64,000 nucleotides of DNA from Petunia secreta (taxonomy: Eukaryota > Streptophyta > Magnoliopsida > Solanales > Solanaceae), in NCBI GenBank assembly GCA_029990175.1, contig JARKIP010000017.1, positions 16,572,001 through 16,636,000 of the forward strand. Reading direction: 5' to 3'. The notes below the pieces were generated by a model that searched no databases, was not told the DNA's origin, and worked only from the letters and a program-made list of their open reading frames with translations. Both the position numbers and the translations under genes were made by a program. The stretch's first letter is position 1. The number at the start of each line of letters is the position of its first letter. Below are positions 1 through 9,277 of this stretch, piece by piece.

Positions 1-240
1 AACTTGTTCAAAGCCCCAGCATTTTGTTATGGGGACTGAAGCTATATATATAAAGTCCCATAACAAAATAATGGGATTTATCACTTTGATGGGACCTTTG
101 TTATGGGAATAAATCCCATTATTTAGCTATGGGATTATTTTGTTATGGGACTTCTCCAGTCCCATAACAAAATACTTGTTCAAAGCCCCGGTATTTTGTC
201 CAAGTATTTTGTTATGGGACTAGTCTGGAGTATTTTTTCC
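1..240. repeat. Fold-back and direct repeat cluster
   Basis: A 16-base arm at 137-152 and its exact reverse complement at 158-173 flank a 5-base loop. A related arm at 54-80 pairs with 110-123 plus 137-152, interrupted by 14 bases. A 16-base direct repeat occurs at 2-17 and 174-189, a 172-base period. All are variants of one motif (gtcccataacaaaat). This could be a fold-back or MITE-like insertion, or structured repeats within an LTR; its left edge lies outside the window. Confidence 0.6.
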
Positions 241-1335
241 AACGCTAATGGCGCTTAAGTGTGCGCGCGAATTTTTGGCTATTCTTCAATGAATTTTGAA
301 ATGGTGGATAGTACCCAATGAGCGCGTCCAAAAGTAGCTACTGATCAAAATTACCCTCTATTTTTGGACTAATTAAGGAGCCTAAAGTGTGCCAAACTTC
401 AAGCCCAAGAAGAGCCATATAGGGTCACGTTTTTAGCTCATAAAATATGCTTAGTTTCAGCCCAAAAACGTGCAAAGGATGGTTAAAGAATTTCCATGAA
501 GTGTACTCCAAGTTGATTGCAAGTTGCTATCAAGGTTTCCTAATTCAAGTGGGATTTGTTTCCTAAATTAATTGAGATATATTTTCCTATATTTATTAGG
601 TTTTGATTCCAATATTAATTAGGATTAGTTTACCAATATTATTTAGGATTTAATTTATTTTTACTAGTTTAGTAAGGATTTACTTCCTTTTCTTATTCTA
701 TAGTTCCTTTCTTTTCCTATTTCATTATTACTTAGAAACTATATTTGAGTAGGATTTTGTAGGCTTTATGGCCAGCCCCTACTCTTATATAAAGGGATTA
801 TTTTCTTTATTTTTAGATACACAAAAAAATAATAAAATTTATGATGAATAAAAATTGAGAGGTTTTCTCTTGCACTTTTGTGTGTGGCTACTCTTGGATT
901 TATCTTTCAACCTTCAAGTCTACACTTTTAAGGTGATGAGGTAATTCTTTCAAATCTTTAGATTATTTTTAGGTATTCAAGAAAGGCGGTAAATTCTATT
1001 TTACTGTTGTTCTTTAATACTCTAACGGAGGTCGTGATTCCATAATCTATCTCTTGGGTAATTCTCTACCAAAGTTAATTAGCTAGTCTAATTGTTATTG
1101 TTAGGAGTCTCTTTTCAAGATATAGACTTGTCTTGAATTTCTAGTTTCATTTTTGAGATTCTTGATCCGTTATTGAATTCAAGAAACCTTTTCTAGAATT
1201 CATTCTATCCTTATTTTCAATTCTTGTTCGTTTTTAGGTATATTTTATTAGCTTCCGCGCGTCTCTTTAAATTTCTTTATCAAGTTCTTGGATCTATTAC
1301 GTAAGCGTTATCGAGATGTATCGTGATTTTTATCA
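241..1335 (+). mobile_element. LTR-like segment (possible solo LTR or LTR fragment)
   Basis: This non-coding, AT-rich stretch has a TATA box (tatataaag, 786-794), a downstream aataaaa-type polyadenylation signal near 833, and ends in CA at 1335. At that point RNase H coding of an Athila-like element begins abruptly on the other strand. This layout suits the U3-R-U5 of an LTR inserted in, or joined to, that element. No primer-binding site follows and no left terminus is identified, so a solo LTR, a deletion joint or another promoter-bearing repeat all remain possible. Confidence 0.4.
786..794 (+). promoter_or_regulatory. TATA box of LTR-like segment
   Basis: The sequence tatataaag sits about 40 bases before an aataaaa-type signal, as in the compact promoter and terminator arrangement of plant LTRs. 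No transcript evidence is available. Confidence 0.4.
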
Positions 1336-1864
1336 TTTATAATCACGGATCTCCAAATCAAACTCTTGGAACAACAACACCCACCATATCAAATGGGGCT
1401 TGGAGCCCTTTTTCTCAACTAAATATCGGATTGCACCATGGTCTGTATACACCACCATCTTTGAACCAAGTAGATAGGAATGGAACTTTTCAAAGACGAA
1501 TACTATAGCTAGCATCTCATTCTCAGTAGTGATGTAATCCAGTTGCGCTTCATTCAGCGTGCGACTGGCATAGTAGACTGGGTGCATTATTTTATCCTTC
1601 CTTTGCCCAAGCACTACACCTACAGCATAGTCACTTGCGTCACACATCAACTCAAATGGGTCCTCCCAATTAGGTGCTATAATAATTGGTGTTGACACCA
1701 ACTGCTAACTTGCACTCATCAGAAAAAATAAATGGGTGATCCTTTTCAAGCAATTTACATAAAGGATGAGAGATCTTAGAGAAGTCCTTAATGAACCTTC
1801 TATAGCGGCCAACATGGCCTAAAAATCTATCCCATCTTGTACCATAAATTGACACTTCTCTCAA
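1336..1864 (-). pseudogene. Athila-like RT connection and RNase H remnant
   Basis: Two overlapping pieces in different frames, 1864-1670 and 1701-1336, give the RT C-terminus (VGRYRRFIKDFS) and the RNase H domain with catalytic-region motifs CDASDYAVG, ENEML and TDHGAIRYL. The domain stops after DLEIRDYK, just before the expected final Asp, where the LTR-like segment begins. The break is within the domain, so it was caused by a rearrangement or insertion. Confidence 0.8.
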
Positions 1865-1866
1865 TT

Positions 1867-2322
1867 AAGCACAATGTTAGTTTCAATGCACCTTTTCAAC
1901 ACTCTCTCTAAATTAATCAGGCACTCATCAAAAGAATTACCTACCACAGAAGAGTCATCCATAAATACTTCCATAATATCCTACACCATGTCCGTAAAAA
2001 TAACCATCATACACATTTGAAAGGTGGCTGGCGCATTACATAAACCAAAGGGCATCCTTCGAAAATCAAATATTTCATAGGGACATGTAAAGGTAGTTTC
2101 CTCTTGGTCCTCAAGGGCGATGTAAATCTGGTTATACCCTAAATAACCACCTAAGAAGAAAAAATGGTACCTCCCTGCCAATCTGTCAATCTTTTGATCC
2201 ATAAAGGGAAGGGGGAAGTGATCTTTCCTAGTGGCCTTATTTAACTTCCTATACTCCATACAAATTCGCCAGCCAGTTACAGTTCTAGTGGGGATTAAAT
2301 CATTGTTTTCATTTTTAACCAC
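1867..2322 (-). pseudogene. Athila-like reverse transcriptase remnant
   Basis: RNA-dependent DNA polymerase domain. Fingers and palm are readable at 2322-1981, with GWRICMEYRKLNKATRKDHFP and RRMPFGLCNAPATFQ. The catalytic Asp is lost: the usual FLDGYSG reads FLGGYLG. The YMDD-type box is present as FMDD at 1954-1965, just beyond a stop. The thumb continues across further stops into the RNase H region. Confidence 0.8.
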
Positions 2323-2563
2323 AGTCTTCCCACCTTACTTTGGCACACACTGGACTGGCATTACCCATTGACTACCATAAATTTCAAAAATAAATACCTG
2401 CATCCAGCCACTTTATTATTTCTTTCTCGACTACCTCTTTCATTTTCGAGCTTAGCCTCCTTTGATGCTCTATTGAAGGTGTGGCACCCTCCTCCAATAA
2501 AATCTTGTGCATGCAAAAAGTTGGGCTTATTCCCTTGATGTCAACAATAGTCCATCCAATCGC

Positions 2564-2968
2564 CTACTTGCTCTCCTTCAAAACCTGTATTAACCTTTCT
2601 ACCAACACATATGACAAACTAGATGAAATAATAATAGGCAAAGTAGAGTTAGGTCCTAAAAAAATATATTTGAGGTGCTCAAGAAATGGTTTGAGCTCCA
2701 ACTGAGGGGGCTCCTCTATAGAAGGTTTTGCGGGTGGCATTTTCCTATTAGCCAAATCAAGTGGATCAAATAGTGGTTCTTTATGCCAAAACTTGTGCCC
2801 TTCTAGGGCCAATACAGTCTCCTTCCGTTCCTCGCCATCAAGGATGTCCATATTCATTAGAAAAGCCTCTAATGGGTCATTAGGATAGTAGGACTCATCT
2901 TCCTCAAAGTCATCCACCCCTAATATGTTAGCCATGGAACAATTAGCAAACTCACTAGGTCTTTTCAT
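2564..2968 (-). pseudogene. Protease-RT linker of Athila-like element
   Basis: This open stretch of 134 codons lies between protease and reverse transcriptase. It is rich in Glu, Asp and Pro and ends in a phrase like PPQLELKPFLEHLKYIFLG, characteristic of the region just ahead of RT in Athila-like polyproteins. It overlaps the end of the protease piece by four bases in another frame. It has no independent function that I can name. Confidence 0.6.
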
Positions 2969-3537
2969 GGATTTTGGACACTAAAGGTCACCTCCTCATC
3001 ATTCAACCTCACTTTTATCTCCCCAGCCTCACAGTCTATGATAGCCTTCCCTGTAGCAAGGAATGGCCTCCCTAAAATAATAGGGCTCTCCTCATCAACT
3101 GCACAATCAAGAATGACAAGGTCTGCAGGGAACATAAATTTATCCACTTATACTAGCAGAACATCTAAAATCTCTTCAGGTCTCTTAACACTCCTATCAG
3201 CTAACTAAAGACTCATAGAGGTCGGTCTTGCTCTACCAATACTAAGCTTTTCATAGATATATAAAGGCATCAAATTTATACTAGCTCCTAAATCAAGAAA
3301 GGCTCTAGCAAAAATGTGCTCACCAATCGTGCAAGGTATTATAAAACTACCTGGGTCTGCCACCTTTTGAGCCACAAGCTTAGTCACCACAACACTGCAA
3401 GTATGAGTCAGAGTGACTATAACCAAACACTGAAAATCAAACTTTCTAGACAAAAGATATTTCATCATTTTAGCATAACCAGGCACATCTCTAATTTCTT
3501 CCAATAAAGGAATGTTAACATGTAATTGATTAATCAT
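2965..3537 (-). pseudogene. Athila-like aspartic protease remnant
   Basis: The retropepsin-like domain cleaves the polyprotein in active elements. The first piece (3537-3205) contains DPGSFIIPC and the active-site motif DLGASINLMP; Asp-Leu-Gly is usual for this lineage. The second piece (3147-2965) carries the flap and C-terminal motif ILGRPFLATGKA. The stop at about 3205 and the frame change between the pieces make it non-functional. A Lys- and Ser-rich Gag-protease linker lies at 3796-3539. Confidence 0.75.
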
Positions 3538-3979
3538 ATCAATTAATTTCTTGAGCTGGCTCTCTTTTTGCTGTTTTATGAGCTTTTAAGGATAAGGAGG
3601 TGGTGGTGTCTTTTTCAACTTCATATTTTTCGGGAACGTTAGTCGAAACATCCAAAGGGTCAGCTACTGGCACATTAGGCCCCTTTCCCTTAACCGATTC
3701 TTGCTCTTTATCTAAATCTGTACCATTCCTCAAGCTAACCACCATCAAATGTTTAGTAATTACATCCTTTTGATTTACCACTATATGTCTAGGCAAGGCT
3801 CCCTAAGGTCTATTGTTCAAAGCAATGGCTAGTTGTCCCAACTTAGTCTCTATTACCTTAATGGCAGTGTCATGGGTTGTCACTTGATCTTGCATCTCCT
3901 TATGTACTCCCATCATAGCATGCACCATACTCTTAATCTGAGCTATTTCATTAGCTTGCTCCGTAGGTAACACAATTTT

Positions 3980-4755
3980 CTACTGATTATTATAAGTTGC
4001 TTGTCTCTGGTAAGGAACTGGCTGACCCTGTGGTCTGGCAGTGTTGTACTGAACTGGATGTTGTGCCTGCCTAACTGAACCCTGCTGATTGTATTGCTGC
4101 CTCTGCCCATAAGTAAAAAAATTCACGTCTTCATTATAGCCAAATAAATCAGAGTCAGCAAAATTAATAGGATCGGGTGCGTCCACTTGGTTATCATGTT
4201 TCAACATGTTCTTATTGAATTGTTTTAGGGCAATATCTAGCGTAGTTTGCAGCTTTGACATTTGTTCTTCCACTCCATGAATAATACCAGCATCTAATGC
4301 CCTTGAGCCTAAGGCAGAATATACATCTCTATTCGACCAGCGTGGGTTTTGAGCCATAACATCAAGTAGGGCCTTCGCTTCAGCAAATGTTTTACTCAAG
4401 AAAACTCCTCCAGCCGCTACAACTAAAATACCCTTAATTTGATCAACCATGTTCATGTAAATTCTTTGTCCCAACATTTGATCAGGAATTCCATGATTGG
4501 GACACCTTCACAAGTAACCCTTGAACCTCTACCAAGCTTTTGGTAAAATCTCTAGCAGGTTCTCCCTGAACATGAGTATCTCGTCAACTAGCTTAGCAGT
4601 CTTATTAGGTGGAAATAACTTCTTCATGAACTTAATCTCCAAGTAATCCCAACTAGCAATAGAGTTGACTGGCAATGAGTCCAACAAATCACTAGCATCA
4701 GAAAAAACATCAATTTCACGACCTCAACTGGCACTCGAGCTTTTTTTTTTAGTTT
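3980..4755 (-). pseudogene. gag: Athila-like gag remnant
   Basis: This encodes part of a Gag capsid-like protein. The upstream half, 4755-4480, is readable only across stops and contains a phrase like SLPVNSIASWDYLEIKF, which resembles the conserved Athila Gag core. The second half, 4477-3980, is open for 165 codons and ends in a Gln/Asn-rich stretch. The N-terminus is missing at the junction near 4755. The lineage rests on wording remembered from family members, not on an alignment. Confidence 0.7.
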
Positions 4756-4773
4756 CACAAATGCTAAAGAATT

Positions 4774-4989
4774 TTGTTACGTGTTTCTGTGGATGATGTC
4801 GGCCAAGCTACCACAAGACTATTCACTCGGAGACAAGCTAAAGTGATCCAAAGTTCTCACCTACACTTGGTATGGAAGAGCTTTGAAGACGGAGGCTTCA
4901 GAGAAGAGTTGAATGCCTTCCATTTGAGCGCAACGGCTGCCCCAGCACCAGGCGGACCGCCCACTGCATCAGGCGGACTGCCTGGTTGA
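4774..4989 (+). pseudogene. Possible polyprotein tail of a Ty3/gypsy element
   Basis: A 71-codon open stretch contains TTRLFTRRQAKVIQ, resembling the basic TRxxAKxxQ tail that ends some plant Ty3/gypsy polyproteins. It ends in a Gly/Pro-rich repeat. It lies immediately upstream of the LTR of element A, where a polyprotein tail would only be expected before a 3' LTR. Alternatively it is an unrelated open frame in GC-richer DNA. There is no usable ATG (first codon TTG). Confidence 0.35.
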
Positions 4990-5095
4990 TGTCCACTCTC
5001 TGGACTTTGGGCCGCCTACTTTCTAGGTGGAGCTCCCACTTTGTTGCACCATGAAACAGGTGGGGCGCCTACTCTGCTAGGCGGGGCACCTAGTT
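4940..5095 (+). repeat. GC-rich degenerate repeats (copy 1)
   Basis: Variants of a motif like ggcgcctactc followed by aggcgg recur about every 30-40 bases. The block shares aggcggactgc and ctctctgga, at similar spacing, with the block at 6005-6145. The two lie on opposite sides of the LTR of element A. Its function is unknown. Confidence 0.55.
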
Positions 5096-5099
5096 TTGC

Positions 5100-5518
5100 T
5101 ATGTTTTGGATGAGAATTTTATGTGTAATCCCTATTTTAGTCCTACATGGCTTGTATTGTTTTTAACCCTCTTGTGGGCTTTTAGACATTTCACCTTATA
5201 TAAAGGAAGCACTATAAAAGTCTTTCTTAGCCATTTTCTTCATTAGCTATCTTTGAATACACAAACAATTGAGAAATACTCTCTAATGAATCCTTATTCT
5301 TGGCTTGAATTTCAATTGGTAGAATCCAAGTTAAACTTCAATCTCATTCTATTTGCAAGAGCCGAGTGCCTCTTGAAGATAGTTTCATAGCATAGGTGAT
5401 TCCTTGACATTCACCCGAGGTGTATCGAGATATAGTTCCTCGTTGCTACTTAGGTAATCGTTCGATTCTCTTCTTGCTTTTATCTTACTTTATGGCTTCT
5501 GTAGTTTATAATACATCA
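5100..5518 (+). mobile_element. 5' LTR of Ty3/gypsy element A (left edge uncertain)
   Basis: The right end is set by CA at 5517-5518, followed two bases later by a primer-binding site. The segment is AT-rich and contains ttatataaag near 5196 as a probable TATA box. The left boundary is not certain; a candidate TG lies near 5104. No matching 3' LTR was found after the truncated integrase at 20112. Confidence 0.55.
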
Positions 5519-5520
5519 GT

Positions 5521-5532
5521 TGGTATCGGAGT
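5521..5532 (+). promoter_or_regulatory. Primer-binding site of element A
   Basis: The sequence tggtatcggagt follows the LTR end by two bases. It matches the usual plant initiator tRNA-Met primer site (tggtatcagagc) apart from two positions. In active elements this primes minus-strand DNA synthesis. Confidence 0.7.
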
Positions 5533-6419
5533 ATGACTAGGTTTTATTTCTACAAACCCTCATCCTGTTCATCGTGCCATTTTAACTTTGTGTTTGTTGT
5601 TCTTATTATTCTTGTTGTTGTTATCTTGAAAAAAAAAATTAAAAATTGAAAAACCATAACAAAAGTCCAACAAATTCGATTTGATTTGAGTCCCCTTACA
5701 TTGAAGATTATTGGATTTGTTCTATGATTGATTCCCGTTCTTTTGATACCAAAATATATTGATTTGGTGTTGTGATTCACATGTTGACGAATCAAAATCC
5801 AAAAAAAATTTTCATAACCTTGGAAAATTTTGTTTCAAAATCAAAATCAACTTGTTTTTGTTTGTTTTAGGTTAAACCCTATTGTGGATTGTTTAGAATC
5901 ATCATATACACCTTTGGGTACCATTAGAATAGAAAACAACTTGAAAATCATTGGAAAACTGGGTGCAAAAGGCCAAGAACACGTTCTTGAAGATTGCTGA
6001 AAAACCCAGTAGGCGGGCGCCTACTCCAAGAGGTGGTCACTCCAAGAGGCGGACTGCGCACTTTTTTGTCAACTCTCTGGATCTCTAGTAGGCGAACCTC
6101 CCCTTTTACAGAGGTAGGGCGCCTACTCCTGGAAGGTGTCTGGGTAGTTTGTTTTCGTAGGTTTTCGTCTTTCTATTGCTTGCATTGCTTTCGGCTAGTA
6201 CTTTTAGAGTAACACTTCTACTTGATTAGTACTAGTTCATTGAGAATTTAGGATACTCGTGCTTAGAGGAGTGTAGAATCAAAGAAGCATCGTAGTACAT
6301 TTTTGCTTCAAGTGCTCACTTATATAACCTAGCGTTTATAGAGTCACATCAATTCCACTCTTCCTAAAGAGTATTTGGTTCTTGTGAACTTGATTGGTTA
6401 TTGAGGAGGTTGTTCAACT
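5533..6419 (+). other. Leader region of element A
   Basis: Non-coding leader between primer-binding site and gag. It includes the second GC-rich repeat block (6005-6145), related to the one at 4940-5095, inside an open frame at 5994-6212 that encodes a Gly/Arg/Leu-rich peptide with no recognisable domain. The rest is AT-rich. The N-terminal part of gag expected here is not readable. Confidence 0.5.
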
Positions 6420-7094
6420 ATGAGGAAGTCTTTAAAATCAAGCTTGTGTGATCCAACCCACAAAGTGAGTGTACCTAATCGGATGCCTACTCACATGACT
6501 TGGGAACAATTGAAGGTTGTGATGCATGAAAGATATGTGACTCCCAAGTACCGGCAAGAGCAACTTAAGAGACTCTATGAGTTGAGACAAAGAACCAAGT
6601 TGGTTGAAGAATATTTCAATGAATTTGAAAAGAAGCGAATGGCCCTTGACATGGAAATAGAAGATCTTGAGCAAGCTACCATTAGGTTCATGAATGGCTT
6701 GAACCGAGAGATTGCTTCTCAATTGAGGTTCCACCATTTTCAAACACTCCAAGAAGCCTATGCTGCCTCCGTGGAAACCAAAAAGTGGGTTAAGAAAGAA
6801 AAGGCCACTTGCTATAGAGGTACTACTTCTACTCCTACTAGCAAAACCAAGAATTGGAAGAGTCCTTACACTGGTGGTACTAGTGGAAGCAAAAATGTGA
6901 AGAAACCTTATGAGAAAGCTACACCAAAAAGAGACTTCAAGGAGCCGGGGGTAATTCTAAAACTCATTTAAATTTCCCTTCTCCTTCTTCTTTTCAATGT
7001 CACAAGTGCACGGGCTATGGCCACTTTGCCAAAGATTTCCCCACCCACAGAAAAATGATAGTCATGGATTATGGGTTGGTGTATGAGGAATAAA
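6420..7094 (+). pseudogene. gag: Element A gag remnant
   Basis: Retrotransposon Gag domain. The open part, 6420-6971, has 183 codons with TWEQLKVVMHERY, RLYELRQRT and VEEYFNEFEKKR, typical of the retrotrans_gag core, followed by a basic Thr/Ser/Lys-rich tail. After a frame change, a zinc knuckle is readable at about 6997-7041 as CHKCTGYGHFAKDF, in which the fourth ligand Cys is replaced by Phe. The start at 6420 is only the first ATG of the surviving frame; the true N-terminus is probably lost. Confidence 0.8.
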
Positions 7095-7261
7095 GTGAGC
7101 CCGAGGGTGAGGTAGTTAAGGGAGATGAGCGACATGAGTGCAAAGAAAATGCGGTGGAGGGTGATGACCCTAACATGTTTCTAGTGGTATGTCGTAGTTT
7201 GAGTTCCATGGTGAGTGAGGAGGAAGTGGATATTCAGATGGAGAACTTGTTCCATGCTAGA

Positions 7262-8149
7262 TGTAGAGTGAGGGGATAAATGTGCTCCGTGATTATTGAT
7301 TTAGGTAGTTGTGCTAATATGGTGAGCCAATCTTTGGTTTCACAATTGAAATTATCTACCCTTAAAAACCCAAACACCTACCGTTTGTAATGGTTAAGTG
7401 AGTGTGTGGAGTTGAAGGTGGTGAAGCAAGTCTTGATAAAGTTCAAGATTGGGAACTATCAAGATGAGCAAATGTTTGATGTAGTGTCAATGCAAGCTTG
7501 CCACCTCTTGTTTGGTGGGCCTTGGCAATATGATAGGTGTGTGGTTTATGATGACCGAGCCAACACTTACATGGCTAAGCATGAGGGCAAGAAGTATGTG
7601 CTCATGCCCTTGACGCCTAAGCAAGTGAGTGAAGACTATAGGCGCATAAGGGAATTGAAGGAAGCGGCTAAAACTAAGTCCCCCGTGGAGACTAGGCCTT
7701 TGGCCGAGAGTAAAGAGACTCCACCATCTTCTACCGGTGGCATTTGTGCCATGATGCAACCGGGTGAGCTCTTGAGAGGTAATGATGGCACCAAATTGCT
7801 CATTTTCCTAGTGCACAAAGGTATGGTTTTAAATTTCAATTTTGATTGTGATTATGCTACTAACCCCAACCCTTTGCCTAGTGCTATTGAGGATATTTTG
7901 AAGGTTTTTGAGGACATGTTCCCGGATAGGATGCCTAGTGGTCTTCCTCCATTTAAGGGGATTGAGCACCAAATTGACTTTGTCCCGGGGTCCCAAATCC
8001 CAAACAAGTCGGCCTATAGGAGCAACCCCGAAGATACAAAGGAGTTGCAAAAGCAAGTGGATGAGTTGCTCAACAAAGGCTTGGTTCGTGAAAGCTTGAG
8101 TCCGTGTGCCGTAACGGTCATTCTTGTGCCAAAGAAGGACGGGACATAG
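7262..8149 (+). pseudogene. Element A protease and start of RT
   Basis: The protease motif is readable at about 7289-7318 as VIIDLGSCANMV, with Asp-Leu-Gly-Ser in place of the more usual Asp-Thr/Ser-Gly. A stop near 7390 separates it from the 247-codon frame 7406-8149, which holds the protease C-terminus, a linker, and RT fingers with PPFKGIEHQIDFVPG and VTVILVPKKDGT. That frame ends in a TAG directly after the KKDG motif. Confidence 0.8.
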
Positions 8150-8610
8150 ATGATGTGTGTTGTCGCCGTGTGGTCAACAAGATAATGGTAAAGTATCGTC
8201 ATCCCATTCCTAGACTTGATGACATGCTTGATGAATTGAGTGGTTCTAGTATCTTTTCTAAGATAGATCTTAGGTCCGGCTACCATCAAATCCGAATGAA
8301 ACCGGGCGACTAGTGGAAGACAACATTCAAGACCAAGTTTGATCTCTATGAATGGTTGGTGATACCTTTTGGCCTCTCCAGCGCACCTAGCACTTTCATG
8401 AGGTTTATGAACCATGTCTTGAAACCATTTATCAATAAATTTGTGGTTGTCTATTTTGATGACATCTTGATATATAGCAAGTTGATAGATGATCATGTTG
8501 TCCATTTAAGGCAAGTTCTTGAAGTGCTAAGAGCCGAAAAGCTCTATGCCAATTTTAAGAAATGTGTCTTTTGTGTTGAAAAGGTTGTCTTTCTTGGTTT
8601 TTTTTGTTAG
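8104..8610 (+). pseudogene. Element A reverse transcriptase core remnant
   Basis: Two open pieces separated by a TAG at 8311-8313. The first gives YRHPIPRLDDMLDEL and the catalytic-Asp motif FSKIDLRSGYHQIRM. The second (8356-8610) gives VIPFGLSSAPSTFMRFMNHV and the YFDD box within VVVYFDDILIYSK. Motifs A and C are intact, but the stop between them and the frame change at about 8160 abolish a continuous product. The wording fits a Reina-like chromovirus or close relative; the assignment is from memory. Confidence 0.85.
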
Positions 8611-8619
8611 TGCAAATAT

Positions 8620-9277
8620 TGTAGAGGTTGATGAGTCCAAAGCTGAAGCCATTAGAGATTGGCCTACTCCTTCATCGTATCTCATGTGAGGAATTTCCAT
8701 GGCCTTGCTAGTTTCTATAGGCGATTTATTAAGGACTTTATCACCATTGACGCACCACCCACCGAGTTGGTGAAGAAAGGCAAGCCCTTTGTGTCTGGAG
8801 ACCCTCAAAAGAAGACTTTCCAAGAGTTGAAAAGTAGGTTGAGTACTTCCCCTTTGTTGCAATTGCCCAACTTCGGTAAGGCATTTGAGGTTGAATGTGA
8901 TGCCTCGGGGGTATGTATTGGGGGTGTTCTCAGCAAGAAGGGAAACCTCTTGCCTACTTTAGTAAAAAGTTGAAGGGTGCAACCTTGAATTACTCTAGTT
9001 ATGACAAGGATTTGTATGCCCAAATGAGAGCTCTAGCTCATTGGCAACATTATCTTTGGCCTAGGAAATTTATGATTAAGAGATCTTAGAGGCCAAGAGA
9101 AGTTGAAAAAGAGGTATGCCAAGTGGGTGGAGTTCATTGAGTCTTTTCCCTATGTAATTCATTACAAGAAGGGAAAGGACAATGTTGTAGTCGATGCAGT
9201 TTCTAGGAAGTTCGCTCTTACTACCATCTTGCTTCTAAGCTTATGGGTTTTGAAAGCATAAAATCGATGTATGAACA
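8620..9277 (+). pseudogene. Element A RT thumb and RNase H remnant
   Basis: The thumb reads FHGLASFYRRFIKDF at about 8690, followed by RNase H with ECDASGVCIGGVL near 8890 and HWQHYLWPRKF near 9040. A frameshift near 8945 and stops near 9080 break it. Between WPRKFMI and the later LRGQEKL region the sequence is shorter than expected: the usual SDHESLKHI segment with its catalytic Asp is missing. The element is then interrupted at 9277 by the nested chromovirus. Confidence 0.8.
9273..9277. repeat. Left target-site duplication of element D
   Basis: The five bases gaaca lie directly before the TG that starts the left LTR of D. They recur at 19547-19551, directly after the CA that ends its right LTR. 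A perfect 5-bp duplication is standard for integrase-mediated insertion. Confidence 0.95.

Larger units (their letters stand above)
1336..4755 (-). mobile_element. Athila-like Ty3/gypsy retrotransposon, truncated remnant
   Basis: Read on the minus strand, the order is gag, protease, a linker, reverse transcriptase, then RNase H. The wording of the gag and protease segments and the RT phrase around CMEYRKLNKATRKD are typical of the Athila lineage. The element is cut in gag at about 4755, next to element A, and in RNase H at 1336, so integrase, an env-like region and both LTRs are missing. Many stops and frameshifts break the frame. It appears to be an old copy, truncated on both sides. Confidence 0.8.

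Noticed and set aside
5994..6212. 72-codon frame in the leader of element A
   Set aside because: It is explained by the GC-rich repeat block; no known domain and no continuity with gag.
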